This document shows positions 1 through 8,018 of a stretch of 64,000 nt of DNA, piece after piece. Both the position numbers and the translations under genes were made by a program. The notes beneath the pieces are model-generated. The model was not told where the DNA came from, searched no databases, and worked only from the letters and a program-made list of their open reading frames with translations. The DNA comes from UBA7803 sp040219135 (GTDB lineage Bacteria > Pseudomonadota > Gammaproteobacteria > Pseudomonadales > Azotimanducaceae). Within the stretch, counting starts at the first letter, position 1, and every line of letters starts with the position of its first letter. The stretch is taken from NCBI GenBank assembly GCA_040219135.1, contig JAVJTA010000014.1:179190-243189 (forward strand), in the 5' to 3' direction.

Positions 1-1734
1 GAACAGCTTGATTTCGTCGCGCACGCGCTGGAACTTCTCGTCGCCGGCGTAGCTCTCGGCATACACGCCCGGGGTCATGCGCGCGACGGCGCGGTGGCGA
101 CCGTAGACCTTCTCCAGCGCCGCCGAGATCTCCCCCACCGTAGCCCGCGCCCGCGCCGCGTCGATGGACAGCGCCAGCAGATTGCCGCTGTTGTCGCTCG
201 CCGCCCGGGTGAGCGCGTCCAGGGCCCTGTCGACGGCCGCGCCATCGCGGGTCCGCCGCACCTCTTCGAGACGCCGGACCTGCGACTCCCGCACCCGGGC
301 GTTCTCGACTGCGAGCACGTCGTACTGGGACGTGTCTTCGTCGAGCTTGTATTTGTTGACGCCGACGATGACGTCCTCGCCGCGCTCGATCCGCGCCTGG
401 CGCTGCGCGGCCGCCTCCTCGATGCGCTGTTTCGGCATGCCCGATTCCACCGCATGGGTCATGCCGCCGAGCTCTTCCACCTCGTCGATCAGCTTGCGCG
501 CGTGCTCGACGATGGCGTCGGTCAGACTCTCGACGTAGTAGCTGCCGCCGAGCGGGTCCACGGTGCGGGTGATCTGGGTTTCCTCTGCGAGAATGATCTG
601 GGTGTTGCGGGCGATTCGAGCCGAAAACGGGGTCGGCAGCGCGATGGCCTCGTCGAAGGCGTTGGTGTGCAGACTCTGGGTGCCGCCGAGCACGGCGGCG
701 AGCGCCTCGACGGTGGTGCGCACCACATTGTTGTAGGGATCCTGCTCCTGCAGCGACACGCCCGACGTCTGGCAATGAGTGCGCAGCATCAGCGACGCCG
801 GATTGCGCGGCTCGAACTGCTTCATCAGGTCGTGCCAGAGAATCCGCGCGGCACGCAGCTTGGCGATCTCCATGAAGAAGTTCATGCCGATGCCGAAGAA
901 GAACGACAACCGCGGCGCGAACGCGTCCACGTCCAGGCCGCGCGCCAGCGCCGCGCGCACGTACTGCACGCCGTCCGCCAGAGTGAACGCCACCTCCTGC
1001 ACGGCGTTCGCGCCGGCCTCCTGCATGTGGTAGCCGGAAATGGAGATGGAGTTGAAGCGCGGCATGTGTTCGGCGGTATAGCCGATGATGTCCGCCACGA
1101 TGCGCATGCTCGGTTCCGGCGGGTAGATGTAGGTGTTACGGACCATGAACTCCTTGAGAATGTCGTTCTGGATGGTCCCGGACAGGTCCCTGGCGGCCAC
1201 ACCCTGCTCTTCCGCGGCGACCACGTAACCGGCCATCACCGGCAGCACGGCACCGTTCATGGTCATGGAAACGGACATCTCATCGAGCGGTATGCCGTCG
1301 AACAGAATCTTCATGTCCTCGACGGAATCGATGGCTACCCCGGCCATGCCGACGTCGCCGGCGACCCGAGGGTGATCCGAGTCGTAGCCGCGATGGGTGG
1401 CCAGATCGAAGGCCACCGACAGCCCCTTCTGACCGGCCCTGAGGTTCTCCCGGTAGAAAGCGTTGGACTCTTCGGCGGTGGAGAAGCCCGCGTACTGGCG
1501 GATGGTCCACGGCCGGTTCGCGTACATGGTGGCGCGCGGGCCGCGGACGAAGGGCGCGAGCCCCGGCAGACTGTCCAGGTGAGCGATGTCCTCGAGATCG
1601 CGTTCGGTATACAGCGGCTTGATGTCGATGCCTTCCGGCGAGGTCCAGCGCAGATCGTTCAGCGAGCCGTTGCGCAGCTCCTGCTCCGCCAGCTGTTTCC
1701 AGTCCTTGCGCTTCGGCGCCTGCTTCTTACCCAT
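1..1734 (-). CDS. scpA: Methylmalonyl-CoA mutase large subunit, 3' end cut by window edge
   Basis: Adenosylcobalamin-dependent interconversion of methylmalonyl-CoA and succinyl-CoA, the last step of propionyl-CoA use. The frame is open from the ATG at 1734 to base 1 (578 codons). It shows the mutase TIM-barrel hallmarks: RPWTIRQYAGFSTAEESN near residue 75, AFDLATHRGYDSDHPRVAGD near 110, and a later GTQSLHTNAFDEA stretch. The family is about 700 residues, so the missing part should be the C-terminal B12-binding domain, beyond the left edge. It starts MGKKQAPKRKDWKQLAEQEL, typical of the family. It is divergent from the sodium-channel gene. Family identity is secure; whether the B12 domain is fused or on a separate gene cannot be seen here. 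Confidence 0.93.
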   Translation of the reverse strand, partial: MGKKQAPKRKDWKQLAEQELRNGSLNDLRWTSPEGIDIKPLYTERDLEDIAHLDSLPGLAPFVRGPRATMYANRPWTIRQYAGFSTAEESNAFYRENLRAGQKGLSVAFDLATHRGYDSDHPRVAGDVGMAGVAIDSVEDMKILFDGIPLDEMSVSMTMNGAVLPVMAGYVVAAEEQGVAARDLSGTIQNDILKEFMVRNTYIYPPEPSMRIVADIIGYTAEHMPRFNSISISGYHMQEAGANAVQEVAFTLADGVQYVRAALARGLDVDAFAPRLSFFFGIGMNFFMEIAKLRAARILWHDLMKQFEPRNPASLMLRTHCQTSGVSLQEQDPYNNVVRTTVEALAAVLGGTQSLHTNAFDEAIALPTPFSARIARNTQIILAEETQITRTVDPLGGSYYVESLTDAIVEHARKLIDEVEELGGMTHAVESGMPKQRIEEAAAQRQARIERGEDVIVGVNKYKLDEDTSQYDVLAVENARVRESQVRRLEEVRRTRDGAAVDRALDALTRAASDNSGNLLALSIDAARARATVGEISAALEKVYGRHRAVARMTPGVYAESYAGDEKFQRVRDEIKLF

Positions 1735-1771
1735 GACCGATGTCCCGAGGTGCGGTGAGTGCCAGGTGCCG

Positions 1772-1777
1772 AGTATA
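1772..1777 (-). promoter_or_regulatory. Candidate -10 box for the mutase gene
   Basis: Read on the minus strand this is TATACT, 38 bases upstream of the mutase ATG, in the divergent intergenic region. The hexamer expected 17 bases upstream (CATCGG) is a poor -35, so activator dependence is possible. The call rests on the -10 alone. Confidence 0.3.
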
Positions 1778-1845
1778 TCAATTCCCCCGTTTTTCCGATG
1801 TCGGGGCTCAATTAATCCCGATGGCCGTCGCCTCGAGGCGACTCT

Positions 1846-2718
1846 ATGGTTCGCGCCATGCCGACTCTGCTGCAACCCGTCCAACTGCGCGCTGTGCTGG
1901 AGCGACCGCTTGTCCAGCACAGCGTGCTGGCGCTGATCCTGATCAATGCCGTGAGCCTGGGCCTGGAGACCTCGGCCGATCTCATGGCACGCTGGGGCGG
2001 ACAGCTGATGGTCGTAGACCGGATCATCCTCAGCGTGTTCGTCGTCGAGATCCTGGCGCGGATCTACGCCTACCGCGGCCGGTTCTTCCGCGACCCCTGG
2101 AGCCTGTTCGATTTCTCCGTCGTGGCCATCGCGCTGGTTCCGGCAAGCGGCCCGTTCGCGGTACTGCGTGCCCTGCGGGTACTCCGGGTGCTGCGCATCC
2201 TGACCATCGTCCCCTCGATGCGCCGGGTGGTCGGGGGACTGCTGGCGGCGATCCCGGGCCTCGGCGCCATTGCAGCGGTGCTCGCCCTGGTTTTCTACGT
2301 GTTCGCGGTGATCGCGACCAACCTGTTCGGCGCGGCGTTTCCCGACTGGTTCGGCGCCATCGGCCCCTCGCTCTACACGCTGTTCCAGATCATGACCCTG
2401 GAGAGCTGGTCCATGGGCATCGTGCGGCCGGTGATGGAGGTGTACCCGCAGGCCTGGGCGTTCTTCATTCCGTTCATTCTGGTAGCCACCTTCACCATGC
2501 TGAACCTGTTCATCGGCATCATCGTCAACGCCATGCAGCAGTTCCGCGACGACGACGCTGCAGCCGGGCCCGCCCGAGAGGAATCGAGCGATGAACGGGT
2601 GATCGCGGAGCTGCACGCCCTGCGCGCGGAGATCGCCGCGCTGCGCTGCCAGCTCGGCGCGGCCGTGCCAGGACGCGAGGGTCCGCCGCAGCTGCGCGTG
2701 TCCGGCGACGCCGGCTGA
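1846..2718 (+). CDS. Bacterial voltage-gated sodium channel (NaChBac/NavBac type)
   Basis: Six-helix ion-transport protein of 290 residues forming homotetrameric inner-membrane channels. S1-S3 lie near residues 24-42, 52-72 and 84-100. S4 carries arginines every third position (R108, R111, R114, R117, then R126-R127). S5 spans about 130-158 and S6 about 191-213. The pore loop reads TLESWSM (174-180), the LESWS filter of bacterial sodium channels, with Glu176 as the filter carboxylate. A cytoplasmic heptad-like tail near 228-250 fits the tetramerising coiled coil. M5 (1858) is an alternative start; no good Shine-Dalgarno favours either. Known family roles are sodium influx linked to motility, pH or chemotaxis; the role here is not shown by neighbours. 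Confidence 0.92.
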   Translation: MVRAMPTLLQPVQLRAVLERPLVQHSVLALILINAVSLGLETSADLMARWGGQLMVVDRIILSVFVVEILARIYAYRGRFFRDPWSLFDFSVVAIALVPASGPFAVLRALRVLRVLRILTIVPSMRRVVGGLLAAIPGLGAIAAVLALVFYVFAVIATNLFGAAFPDWFGAIGPSLYTLFQIMTLESWSMGIVRPVMEVYPQAWAFFIPFILVATFTMLNLFIGIIVNAMQQFRDDDAAAGPAREESSDERVIAELHALRAEIAALRCQLGAAVPGREGPPQLRVSGDAG

Positions 2719-2806
2719 CGCGCCGGCAACGCGGCCGACCGCCCGCATCGCCCCCCGGCCGAGGACGCGGTAGACTGCGGGCTCCGAGGGTACTGGAGGG
2801 GAGTCC

Positions 2807-4000
2807 TTGAGCGCGCAAGCCAGAAGCGCCGCCATCGTCGGCATACACGAATATCCGTCCCGGGACGTGGAGGGCCGGCTCAGCCCGCTGCAGATCAAGG
2901 CCGCCTCCGCCGCGCGGGCTCTGGAGGACGCCGGATTGACCTGGCGCGACGTGGACGCAGTCTACGACGCCGGCGAAGCCGGTCCCATGAGCGGGCTGAT
3001 GATCTCCGAGTACTTCGGCCTCAAGCCCAACGTCATCGACACCACCAACGTCGGCGGCAGCTCGTATGAGTACCACGCCGCCCACGCCCGCCGCGACATC
3101 GCCGCCGGCAAAGCGCGCGTCGCGCTGCTCACCTATGGCTCCACCGCCCACAGCAACGCCGCCCGCATCGGTGTCGGCGGCCGCGGCGGCCTCGGAGTGC
3201 CGGGGGACAACGTGGAGTCTTTCGTCGGGCAGACCCTGGTGGCCAACTACGCCATGGTGGCGCGCCGCCACATGTACGAGTACGGGACGACGAGCGAGCA
3301 GCTTGCCGAGATCTCGGTGGCAACCCGGGCCCACGCCATGCGCAACCCCGAGGCTGTGCAGGCCATGACCGACCTCGAATTCGTCGGCATCCGGGAGACC
3401 AGCGTCGCCGACGTGGTGGGCTCGCGCATGATCGCCGACCCGCTGCACCTGCTGGAATGCTGCATGATCTCCGACGGCGGCGGCGCCGTGATCATCGCCG
3501 CGCCGGACGTCGCCCGCGACTGCGCAAAAGCGCCCGTGTGGATTCTCGGCACGGGGGAAGCCACGAAATTTCCGGAGAACGGCGGCGACATCACCACCAG
3601 CGCCGCCGCCCAGTCGGGCCCGCCGGCGTTCGCCGAGGCCGGCGTGTCCGCGGCGGAAATGGACGTGGCGATGATCTACGACTCGTTCTCCATCACCGTG
3701 CTGACCCTGCTGGAAGACCTGGGGTTCTGCCCCAAAGGCGAAGGCGGCCGCTGGGTGGAGGGCGGCCGACTGCGCTTCGACCGGCCCAAGGATGGACCGG
3801 CGCTGAACACCGACGGCGGCGGTCTGTCGTCCAACCATCCCGGCATGCGCGGGATCTTTCTGCTCATCGAGGCCGCGCGGCAGCTGCGCGGGGAATCCAC
3901 CAGCCAGGTGGACGACGCGCGCCTGGCCGTGGCCCACGGCAACGGCGGCATGCTCGGCGCCCGGCACTGCGCCGGCACCGTGATTCTGGGGAGGGACTGA
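2807..4000 (+). CDS. SCP2-type thiolase family protein (acyl-CoA thiolase or retro-aldolase)
   Basis: 397-residue thiolase-fold enzyme of the sterol-carrier/lipid-transfer subgroup. Visible signatures are TTNVGGSSYEYHAAHARRDI near residue 85 and VAHGNGGMLGARHCAG near the C-terminus, which carries the family's HGNGG and GARHCAG elements. The start is TTG at 2807, chosen because GGAGGGGAG (2795-2803) sits just upstream and no in-frame ATG gives the full N-terminus. One base separates its stop from the ATG of the DUF35 gene. That pairing is typical of Ltp/ChsH-type complexes acting on CoA-linked beta-hydroxy or beta-keto side chains, where the thiolase-like subunit can cleave carbon-carbon bonds. 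The substrate (steroid side chain, branched fatty acid) is inference. Confidence 0.85.
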   Translation: MSAQARSAAIVGIHEYPSRDVEGRLSPLQIKAASAARALEDAGLTWRDVDAVYDAGEAGPMSGLMISEYFGLKPNVIDTTNVGGSSYEYHAAHARRDIAAGKARVALLTYGSTAHSNAARIGVGGRGGLGVPGDNVESFVGQTLVANYAMVARRHMYEYGTTSEQLAEISVATRAHAMRNPEAVQAMTDLEFVGIRETSVADVVGSRMIADPLHLLECCMISDGGGAVIIAAPDVARDCAKAPVWILGTGEATKFPENGGDITTSAAAQSGPPAFAEAGVSAAEMDVAMIYDSFSITVLTLLEDLGFCPKGEGGRWVEGGRLRFDRPKDGPALNTDGGGLSSNHPGMRGIFLLIEAARQLRGESTSQVDDARLAVAHGNGGMLGARHCAGTVILGRD

Positions 4001-4001
4001 G

Positions 4002-4415
4002 ATGGCAGACGCGACCCGACCGCTGCCGAAGCTCGACGAGCTCGACACCCGCCCGTTCTGGGAGGCGACCCGGAACCGGGAACTGCGCTACCAGAAGTGC
4101 GACGCCTGCGGCACCGTCGTGTGGCACCCGCGCGCCCACTGCACCGGCTGTACCTCCGGCAACCTGAGCTGGCACACGGCCTCGGGGAAAGGCACGATCT
4201 ACACCTTCAGCGTCGTGCGCCAGAGCTACCACCCGTTCTTCCGCACCCAGGTACCCTACGCGGTCGCCTGGATCGATCTCGACGAGGGTCCGCGCCTGCT
4301 GTCGAACGTGGTGGGTGCGGCCGATCCAACCACCGATCTCGCCTGCGGTCAGCGGGTGGAAATCGAGTGGGAGGAGCACGAGGAGCTGAACGTCCCGCTG
4401 TTCCGGCCGGCGTAA
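4002..4415 (+). CDS. DUF35 zinc-ribbon/OB-fold acyl-CoA-binding partner protein
   Basis: 137-residue protein with the rubredoxin-like zinc ribbon at its N-terminus (C33, C36, C47, C50) followed by an OB-fold region (about 58-137) with YTFSVVRQSYHPFF. DUF35 proteins bind CoA thioesters and pair with SCP2-type thiolases; in actinobacterial steroid breakdown the DUF35 domain of ChsH2 activates the Ltp2 aldolase. The gene follows the thiolase by one base (TGAGATG), so the two are almost certainly co-translated. It faces the MaoC-like gene at 4429 across 13 bases. Confidence 0.88.
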   Translation: MADATRPLPKLDELDTRPFWEATRNRELRYQKCDACGTVVWHPRAHCTGCTSGNLSWHTASGKGTIYTFSVVRQSYHPFFRTQVPYAVAWIDLDEGPRLLSNVVGAADPTTDLACGQRVEIEWEEHEELNVPLFRPA

Positions 4416-4428
4416 CCGGCAGCAGGTC

Positions 4429-4842
4429 CTACAGCGGCAGCCGCACGGTCGCCGTGCCGAATACCCGGGTCTCGCCCTTGGCGTTGGTCAGGGTCAGGTC
4501 GATTTCCACCGTGCCCTCGCCTTCGTCCACGTCGGTCACCACGCCGCTGATGCGGTGCGGCTGGTCGACCAGCACCGGCGCCCGGAATACCGTGTCGACG
4601 TTTTCGATGAAGGCATCCGGCGCCCAGCGGTGGATCATCGCCGCCAGGTAGCCCTGGCTCAGGATGCCGGGCACCAGGGCGCCGGGCAGGCCCTCTTTGC
4701 GCGCGGCTTCGTGATCGGTGAAGCGCGGCCCGTCCCAGCCGGCCGCGACGACAAAGCGCCGCACGTTTTCCAGACCCGTATCCGGCTCGAACTCCGGCAG
4801 TTCGGTGCCGAACTCCACGTCGGCGATGCTGGCGATGCTCAC
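4429..4842 (-). CDS. MaoC-like hotdog protein, catalytic dyad apparently lost
   Basis: 137-residue single hotdog domain of the MaoC/enoyl-CoA hydratase-2 group. FRAPVLVDQPHRISGVV and the LPGALVPGILSQG turn match the fold. The segment that normally reads D-x-N-P-x-H-x-D is here WDGPRFTD, so aligned on the proline both the catalytic Asp and His positions differ (W and F). It overlaps the next upstream gene by four bases (ATGA at 4839-4842), indicating a heteromer with the product of 4839-5291. It may be the second half of a split hydratase that works with the facing thiolase/DUF35 pair; a binding role without hydration is equally possible. Confidence 0.78.
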   Translation of the reverse strand: MSIASIADVEFGTELPEFEPDTGLENVRRFVVAAGWDGPRFTDHEAARKEGLPGALVPGILSQGYLAAMIHRWAPDAFIENVDTVFRAPVLVDQPHRISGVVTDVDEGEGTVEIDLTLTNAKGETRVFGTATVRLPL

Positions 4843-5291
4843 GGCGCCGGCTTCTCGCGGATGACGATGCGCGTATCGGCGTCCGCCAGTAGCGTCTCGT
4901 CGGGATCGTAGATCTCCATGCGCGTCACCATGAAGGTCATGCGTCCGGACCGCCCGGTCTTCGTGTAGATGTCGTGCAGATGGGTTCTCGCCGTCAGGCG
5001 AACGCCGGGGCGGATCGGCGCTCTGGGCGCCACCGCCTTGCCGGCATCCATGCCGAGTCCGGGGAGTTTCGGAAATCCGTCCGGCAGCCGCCGGGTCGGC
5101 CGGAAGCTGGTCGGAAAGGTCGGCGGTGCCTGAAAGTCGGGATCAGCGGGATCGGTGTAGCGCGGTGCCAGCTCTCCGCAGGCGCTGGCGTAGTCGACGA
5201 TCTGCTCGGCGGTCAGCTCGAAATACTGCTCGTCGAACACCTCGTTCAGGAACCGCTGGCGCAGCGCTTCGATGTCCAGGGGCTCGCTCAT
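4839..5291 (-). CDS. FAS1-like/MaoC N-terminal dehydratase-family hotdog protein
   Basis: 150-residue protein resembling the N-terminal FAS1-like dehydratase half of two-subunit MaoC hydratases. YASACGELAPRYTDP stands where related proteins have GD-x-NPLYTD, and PTFPTSF follows. A proline/glycine-rich hotdog core and VMDAGK-like central region lead into LTARTHLHDIYTKTG, typical of this group. It lies in the coaE-PHP-hotdog-hotdog operon, overlapping both neighbours by four bases (ATGA on each side), so translation is coupled. The likely function is a heterodimeric enoyl-CoA hydratase subunit; the substrate is unknown. Confidence 0.75.
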   Translation of the reverse strand: MSEPLDIEALRQRFLNEVFDEQYFELTAEQIVDYASACGELAPRYTDPADPDFQAPPTFPTSFRPTRRLPDGFPKLPGLGMDAGKAVAPRAPIRPGVRLTARTHLHDIYTKTGRSGRMTFMVTRMEIYDPDETLLADADTRIVIREKPAP

Positions 5292-5923
5292 GACGCCTGC
5301 CGGTTGCTCAGGGCTTCGAAGTCACCGCCGTTGAGCGCTTCCACCAGCTCCGCCTCGCTGCGCACCGCAGCCGGGAACCGAGTGGCGCAGCGGCCGACGT
5401 GGCTGACGATGTGCGCATCGCTGCCGCCGATGCCGAGATAGCCCTGCTGTGCCGCCATGTCCTGGGCGATCCGGTCCTCGCCTTCGCGACTGCCGCCGTT
5501 GTAGACCTCGACGATCCGCACCCCGTCCGGAATCCCGAACTCCTCCAGATGAGCGTGCATGCCCACGCGCGGACGCCCGGGATGACACGGCACCGGGACG
5601 GCGCCGTGGCTGGCACAGGCGTCGATGACCTGCGCGAGCGGCAGGTGGATGTTGGAAAAATCGAACGCCTGCTGGAGCGCCGCGGTGACCCCGAACACCA
5701 GCACGTGGCCGTACTCGGTCTCCACCTCGCTGCCTTTGAGAATCGTCAGTCCGAACTCGTCCGCCAGCTCGGCGTAATCGGATTCGCCGTCGAACTGGCG
5801 GTGTTCGGTGAGCACGAACCCATCGATGGGAATCTCGCGGGTGCGAATCCACTGACAGTAGTTGCGCACCTTGGCGCGGCCGTCGTCGGACTTGATGGAA
5901 TGGGTGTGCAGATCGAGGATCAC
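5288..5923 (-). CDS. PHP-domain metal-dependent phosphoesterase
   Basis: 211-residue PHP (polymerase and histidinol phosphatase) domain protein. Metal ligands are visible as DLHTHS at the N-terminus, LTEH near residue 39, a Glu in GSEVE near 65, CHPGRP near 113, and GSDAH near 167. The start is GTG at 5923, which overlaps the coaE stop in a GTGA junction; the reading frame continues upstream but that part is only coaE antiframe. Its stop overlaps the next gene by four bases. The substrate cannot be read from sequence; small-molecule phosphoesterase or nuclease activity is known in the family. Confidence 0.82.
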   Translation of the reverse strand: MILDLHTHSIKSDDGRAKVRNYCQWIRTREIPIDGFVLTEHRQFDGESDYAELADEFGLTILKGSEVETEYGHVLVFGVTAALQQAFDFSNIHLPLAQVIDACASHGAVPVPCHPGRPRVGMHAHLEEFGIPDGVRIVEVYNGGSREGEDRIAQDMAAQQGYLGIGGSDAHIVSHVGRCATRFPAAVRSEAELVEALNGGDFEALSNRQAS

Positions 5924-6546
5924 AGCGCCCGTCCCTGCGCGACCCGGCCATCGTTGCCGGTGACCCGCAGCCACTCGCGATCGAGCCGCGCGAGCAGCGT
6001 TTCGGGATCGCCGGAGTTGTCGATGACCACGCGGGCAAGCGCACGGCGCTCGTCGTTTGCCATCTGCGCGTCGATGCGCCGCTGGACGTCCTCGGCGCTG
6101 AGCCCGTCGCGGGCAACGGCACGGGCCACCGCCACCTCGGGAGCCACCACCACCGCCCAGACTTCGTCCACGGCCGTCTGCCAGCCCGCTTCGAACAGCA
6201 CCGCAGCCTCCAGCACCACGATCCGCGCCGGGTCGGCATTCAGCGCCGCCGTCATCTCCGCCTCGGCCAGCGCGAGGATCTCCGGCCAGACGATGTCGGT
6301 GAGCCGCTTCAACTGCTCCGGAGCACCGAACACCTTGCCCCCGAGCACCCGGCGGTCGATGCGGCCGTCGTCGCCCACCACGTCGCGACCGAAGGCTTCG
6401 ACCACCCGCTCGAAGCCCGCCGTCGCAGGTTCGTAGACCCGGTGCCCGAGCTGGTCGGCATCGATCACGTGGGCACCCAGCTGCGCCAGATAGCGGGCTG
6501 CCGTCGACTTGCCGGATGCGATTCCGCCCGTGAGGCCGATTTTCAT
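5920..6546 (-). CDS. coaE: Dephospho-CoA kinase
   Basis: Final step of coenzyme A synthesis: ATP-dependent 3'-phosphorylation of dephospho-CoA. 208 residues, normal for CoaE. The P-loop GLTGGIASGKST lies at residues 4-15, followed by VIDADQLGHRVYEP and the lid region RRVLGGKVF. It is the first gene of a four-gene coupled operon with PHP and two CoA-related hotdog proteins. In many Gammaproteobacteria coaE sits with pilD and yacG instead, so this context is unusual. Confidence 0.95.
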   Translation of the reverse strand: MKIGLTGGIASGKSTAARYLAQLGAHVIDADQLGHRVYEPATAGFERVVEAFGRDVVGDDGRIDRRVLGGKVFGAPEQLKRLTDIVWPEILALAEAEMTAALNADPARIVVLEAAVLFEAGWQTAVDEVWAVVVAPEVAVARAVARDGLSAEDVQRRIDAQMANDERRALARVVIDNSGDPETLLARLDREWLRVTGNDGRVAQGRAL

Positions 6547-6593
6547 CTGTGCGGTAGACTCCGAAAGAAAAGGGCGTCATTTTAGCGCCACCC

Positions 6594-6914
6594 ATGCCCC
6601 AGGTCACATACGTACAGCCGGACGGTTCCCGCGCCACCTATCGGCTGGTCCCGGGAGAATCGGTGCTGGATGGCGCTCTGGACAACGGGGTGCGCGGAAT
6701 TCTCGGCCAGTGTGGCGGTGGCTGCACCTGCGCCACCTGTCACTGCTATGTGCCTGAGCCTTTCTTTTCGCGCCTGGCACCCCCGGACCAGGACGAGTTG
6801 GACATCCTCGAATACGTCTGGGAGCCACGGGCCAACAGTCGCCTGGCGTGCCAGATCCGCGTCGGCCCGGCGCTCGACGACCTGGTCGTCGTGGTGCCGG
6901 CGCAGCAGGCCTGA
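6594..6914 (+). CDS. [2Fe-2S] ferredoxin, adrenodoxin type
   Basis: 106-residue single-domain ferredoxin with cluster ligands C40, C46, C49 and C86 in the C-x5-C-x2-C...C pattern (QCGGGCTCATC and LACQI). It is the same length as the ferredoxin at 13588 and shares its NSRL-x-CQI segment, so the two are paralogues. It could carry electrons to a P450, Rieske oxygenase or similar. No reductase lies beside it; it is divergent from coaE and faces the hydrolase at 6925. Confidence 0.9.
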   Translation: MPQVTYVQPDGSRATYRLVPGESVLDGALDNGVRGILGQCGGGCTCATCHCYVPEPFFSRLAPPDQDELDILEYVWEPRANSRLACQIRVGPALDDLVVVVPAQQA

Positions 6915-6924
6915 GCGAGTACCG

Positions 6925-7872
6925 TCAGGCCGGTTCGACCAGGCGCGCCTCCCAGCGCAGTTCGGGCACCGGCTCGCCGAGCAGGAACGCTCTCATCATC
7001 GCGTTCACCACCTCCGGCGCGTCCTGCTGGACCCAGTGCGATACCCGGGCGAGGTAGCGGATGGTCAGGTCGGTGACGTATTCCTCGGTGCCGTAAGTGG
7101 TCTCCTTGGTGAGCGCTACGTCGTCCTCGCCCCATACCATGAGCGTGGGCGTCTCGATCACGGGGTAGCCGGTGTCCTGCTGACGCCGGGCGCCGCCGCC
7201 GCGGACCAGCGCCCGATAGTAGTTCACCATGGCCGTCAGCGCGCCCGGCTGCGCGGCGTTGCGCCGGTAGACCTCGATCACCTCCTCGGGAAACCGCTCC
7301 GTGGCGGAACTCGAGCGGCGGATGGACTCCCCCACCGCCACCGCGCCCCGGCGACCGAGCAGACGCTCCGGCAGCCCGGGCAGCTGAAAGAAGAAGATGT
7401 ACCAGGACTTCCTCAGCTGCGCGAAGCCGCGCATCGCCGCACGCGCCGGACCGGGATGCGGGACGTTGCAGATGACCAGTTTCGACAGCGGACGGATTCT
7501 TCGCATGGCAAAGAACCAGGCGATCACCGCGCCCCAGTCATGGGCGATGAGCACCGTTTCGCGACAGTCGGCGGCGTCGATGAGCCCGGCGACGTCGGCC
7601 AGCAGATTCTCGATGCTGTAGGCTTCCATGCCTTCCGGCCGCGACGAGTGGCCGTAGCCGCGCAGATTCGGCGCCCACGCCCGATAGCCCAGATCCGCCA
7701 GCATCGGCAGCTGGTGGCGCCAGGAAAAACTGTGTTCCGGAAACCCGTGCAGGCACAGCGCCAGGCGATCGCCGCTGCCGCACATGTCCACCTCGAAGCG
7801 CAGCCGGTTGGCGGAGACGTAGTCAGTGCGGATGCGCGGGTCGCGCAGCTTCTCCGGGACGATGTCGTTCAT
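6925..7872 (-). CDS. Alpha/beta hydrolase, epoxide-hydrolase-like
   Basis: 315-residue hydrolase with the soluble epoxide hydrolase arrangement: oxyanion HGFPEHSFSW (about 43-52), a nucleophile elbow AHDWGA with Asp as nucleophile, the acid in VWGEDD, and a catalytic His in RVSHWVQQDAP near the C-terminus. An aspartate rather than serine nucleophile separates it from esterases. Haloalkane dehalogenases share this layout, so the exact substrate is open. It is a single gene, ten bases from the facing ferredoxin stop. Confidence 0.82.
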   Translation of the reverse strand: MNDIVPEKLRDPRIRTDYVSANRLRFEVDMCGSGDRLALCLHGFPEHSFSWRHQLPMLADLGYRAWAPNLRGYGHSSRPEGMEAYSIENLLADVAGLIDAADCRETVLIAHDWGAVIAWFFAMRRIRPLSKLVICNVPHPGPARAAMRGFAQLRKSWYIFFFQLPGLPERLLGRRGAVAVGESIRRSSSATERFPEEVIEVYRRNAAQPGALTAMVNYYRALVRGGGARRQQDTGYPVIETPTLMVWGEDDVALTKETTYGTEEYVTDLTIRYLARVSHWVQQDAPEVVNAMMRAFLLGEPVPELRWEARLVEPA

Positions 7873-8018
7873 ACACGGGCTCCAGGGTTTCGCGAATTAT
7901 GGCATCGGCGCCAACCGTTGCGCGAACGGGAACCTGCCGACTCTACGGCTGAGACCTGGCGCACGGATCCGCATCACCGTGTCGGGCGCGGCGATGCGTC
8001 TTTCGTATACTCGACGGC

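Noticed and set aside
94..1758. Long plus-strand open frame across the mutase gene
   Set aside because: His/Arg/Val-rich antisense frame of a well-recognised mutase; typical GC-rich shadow.
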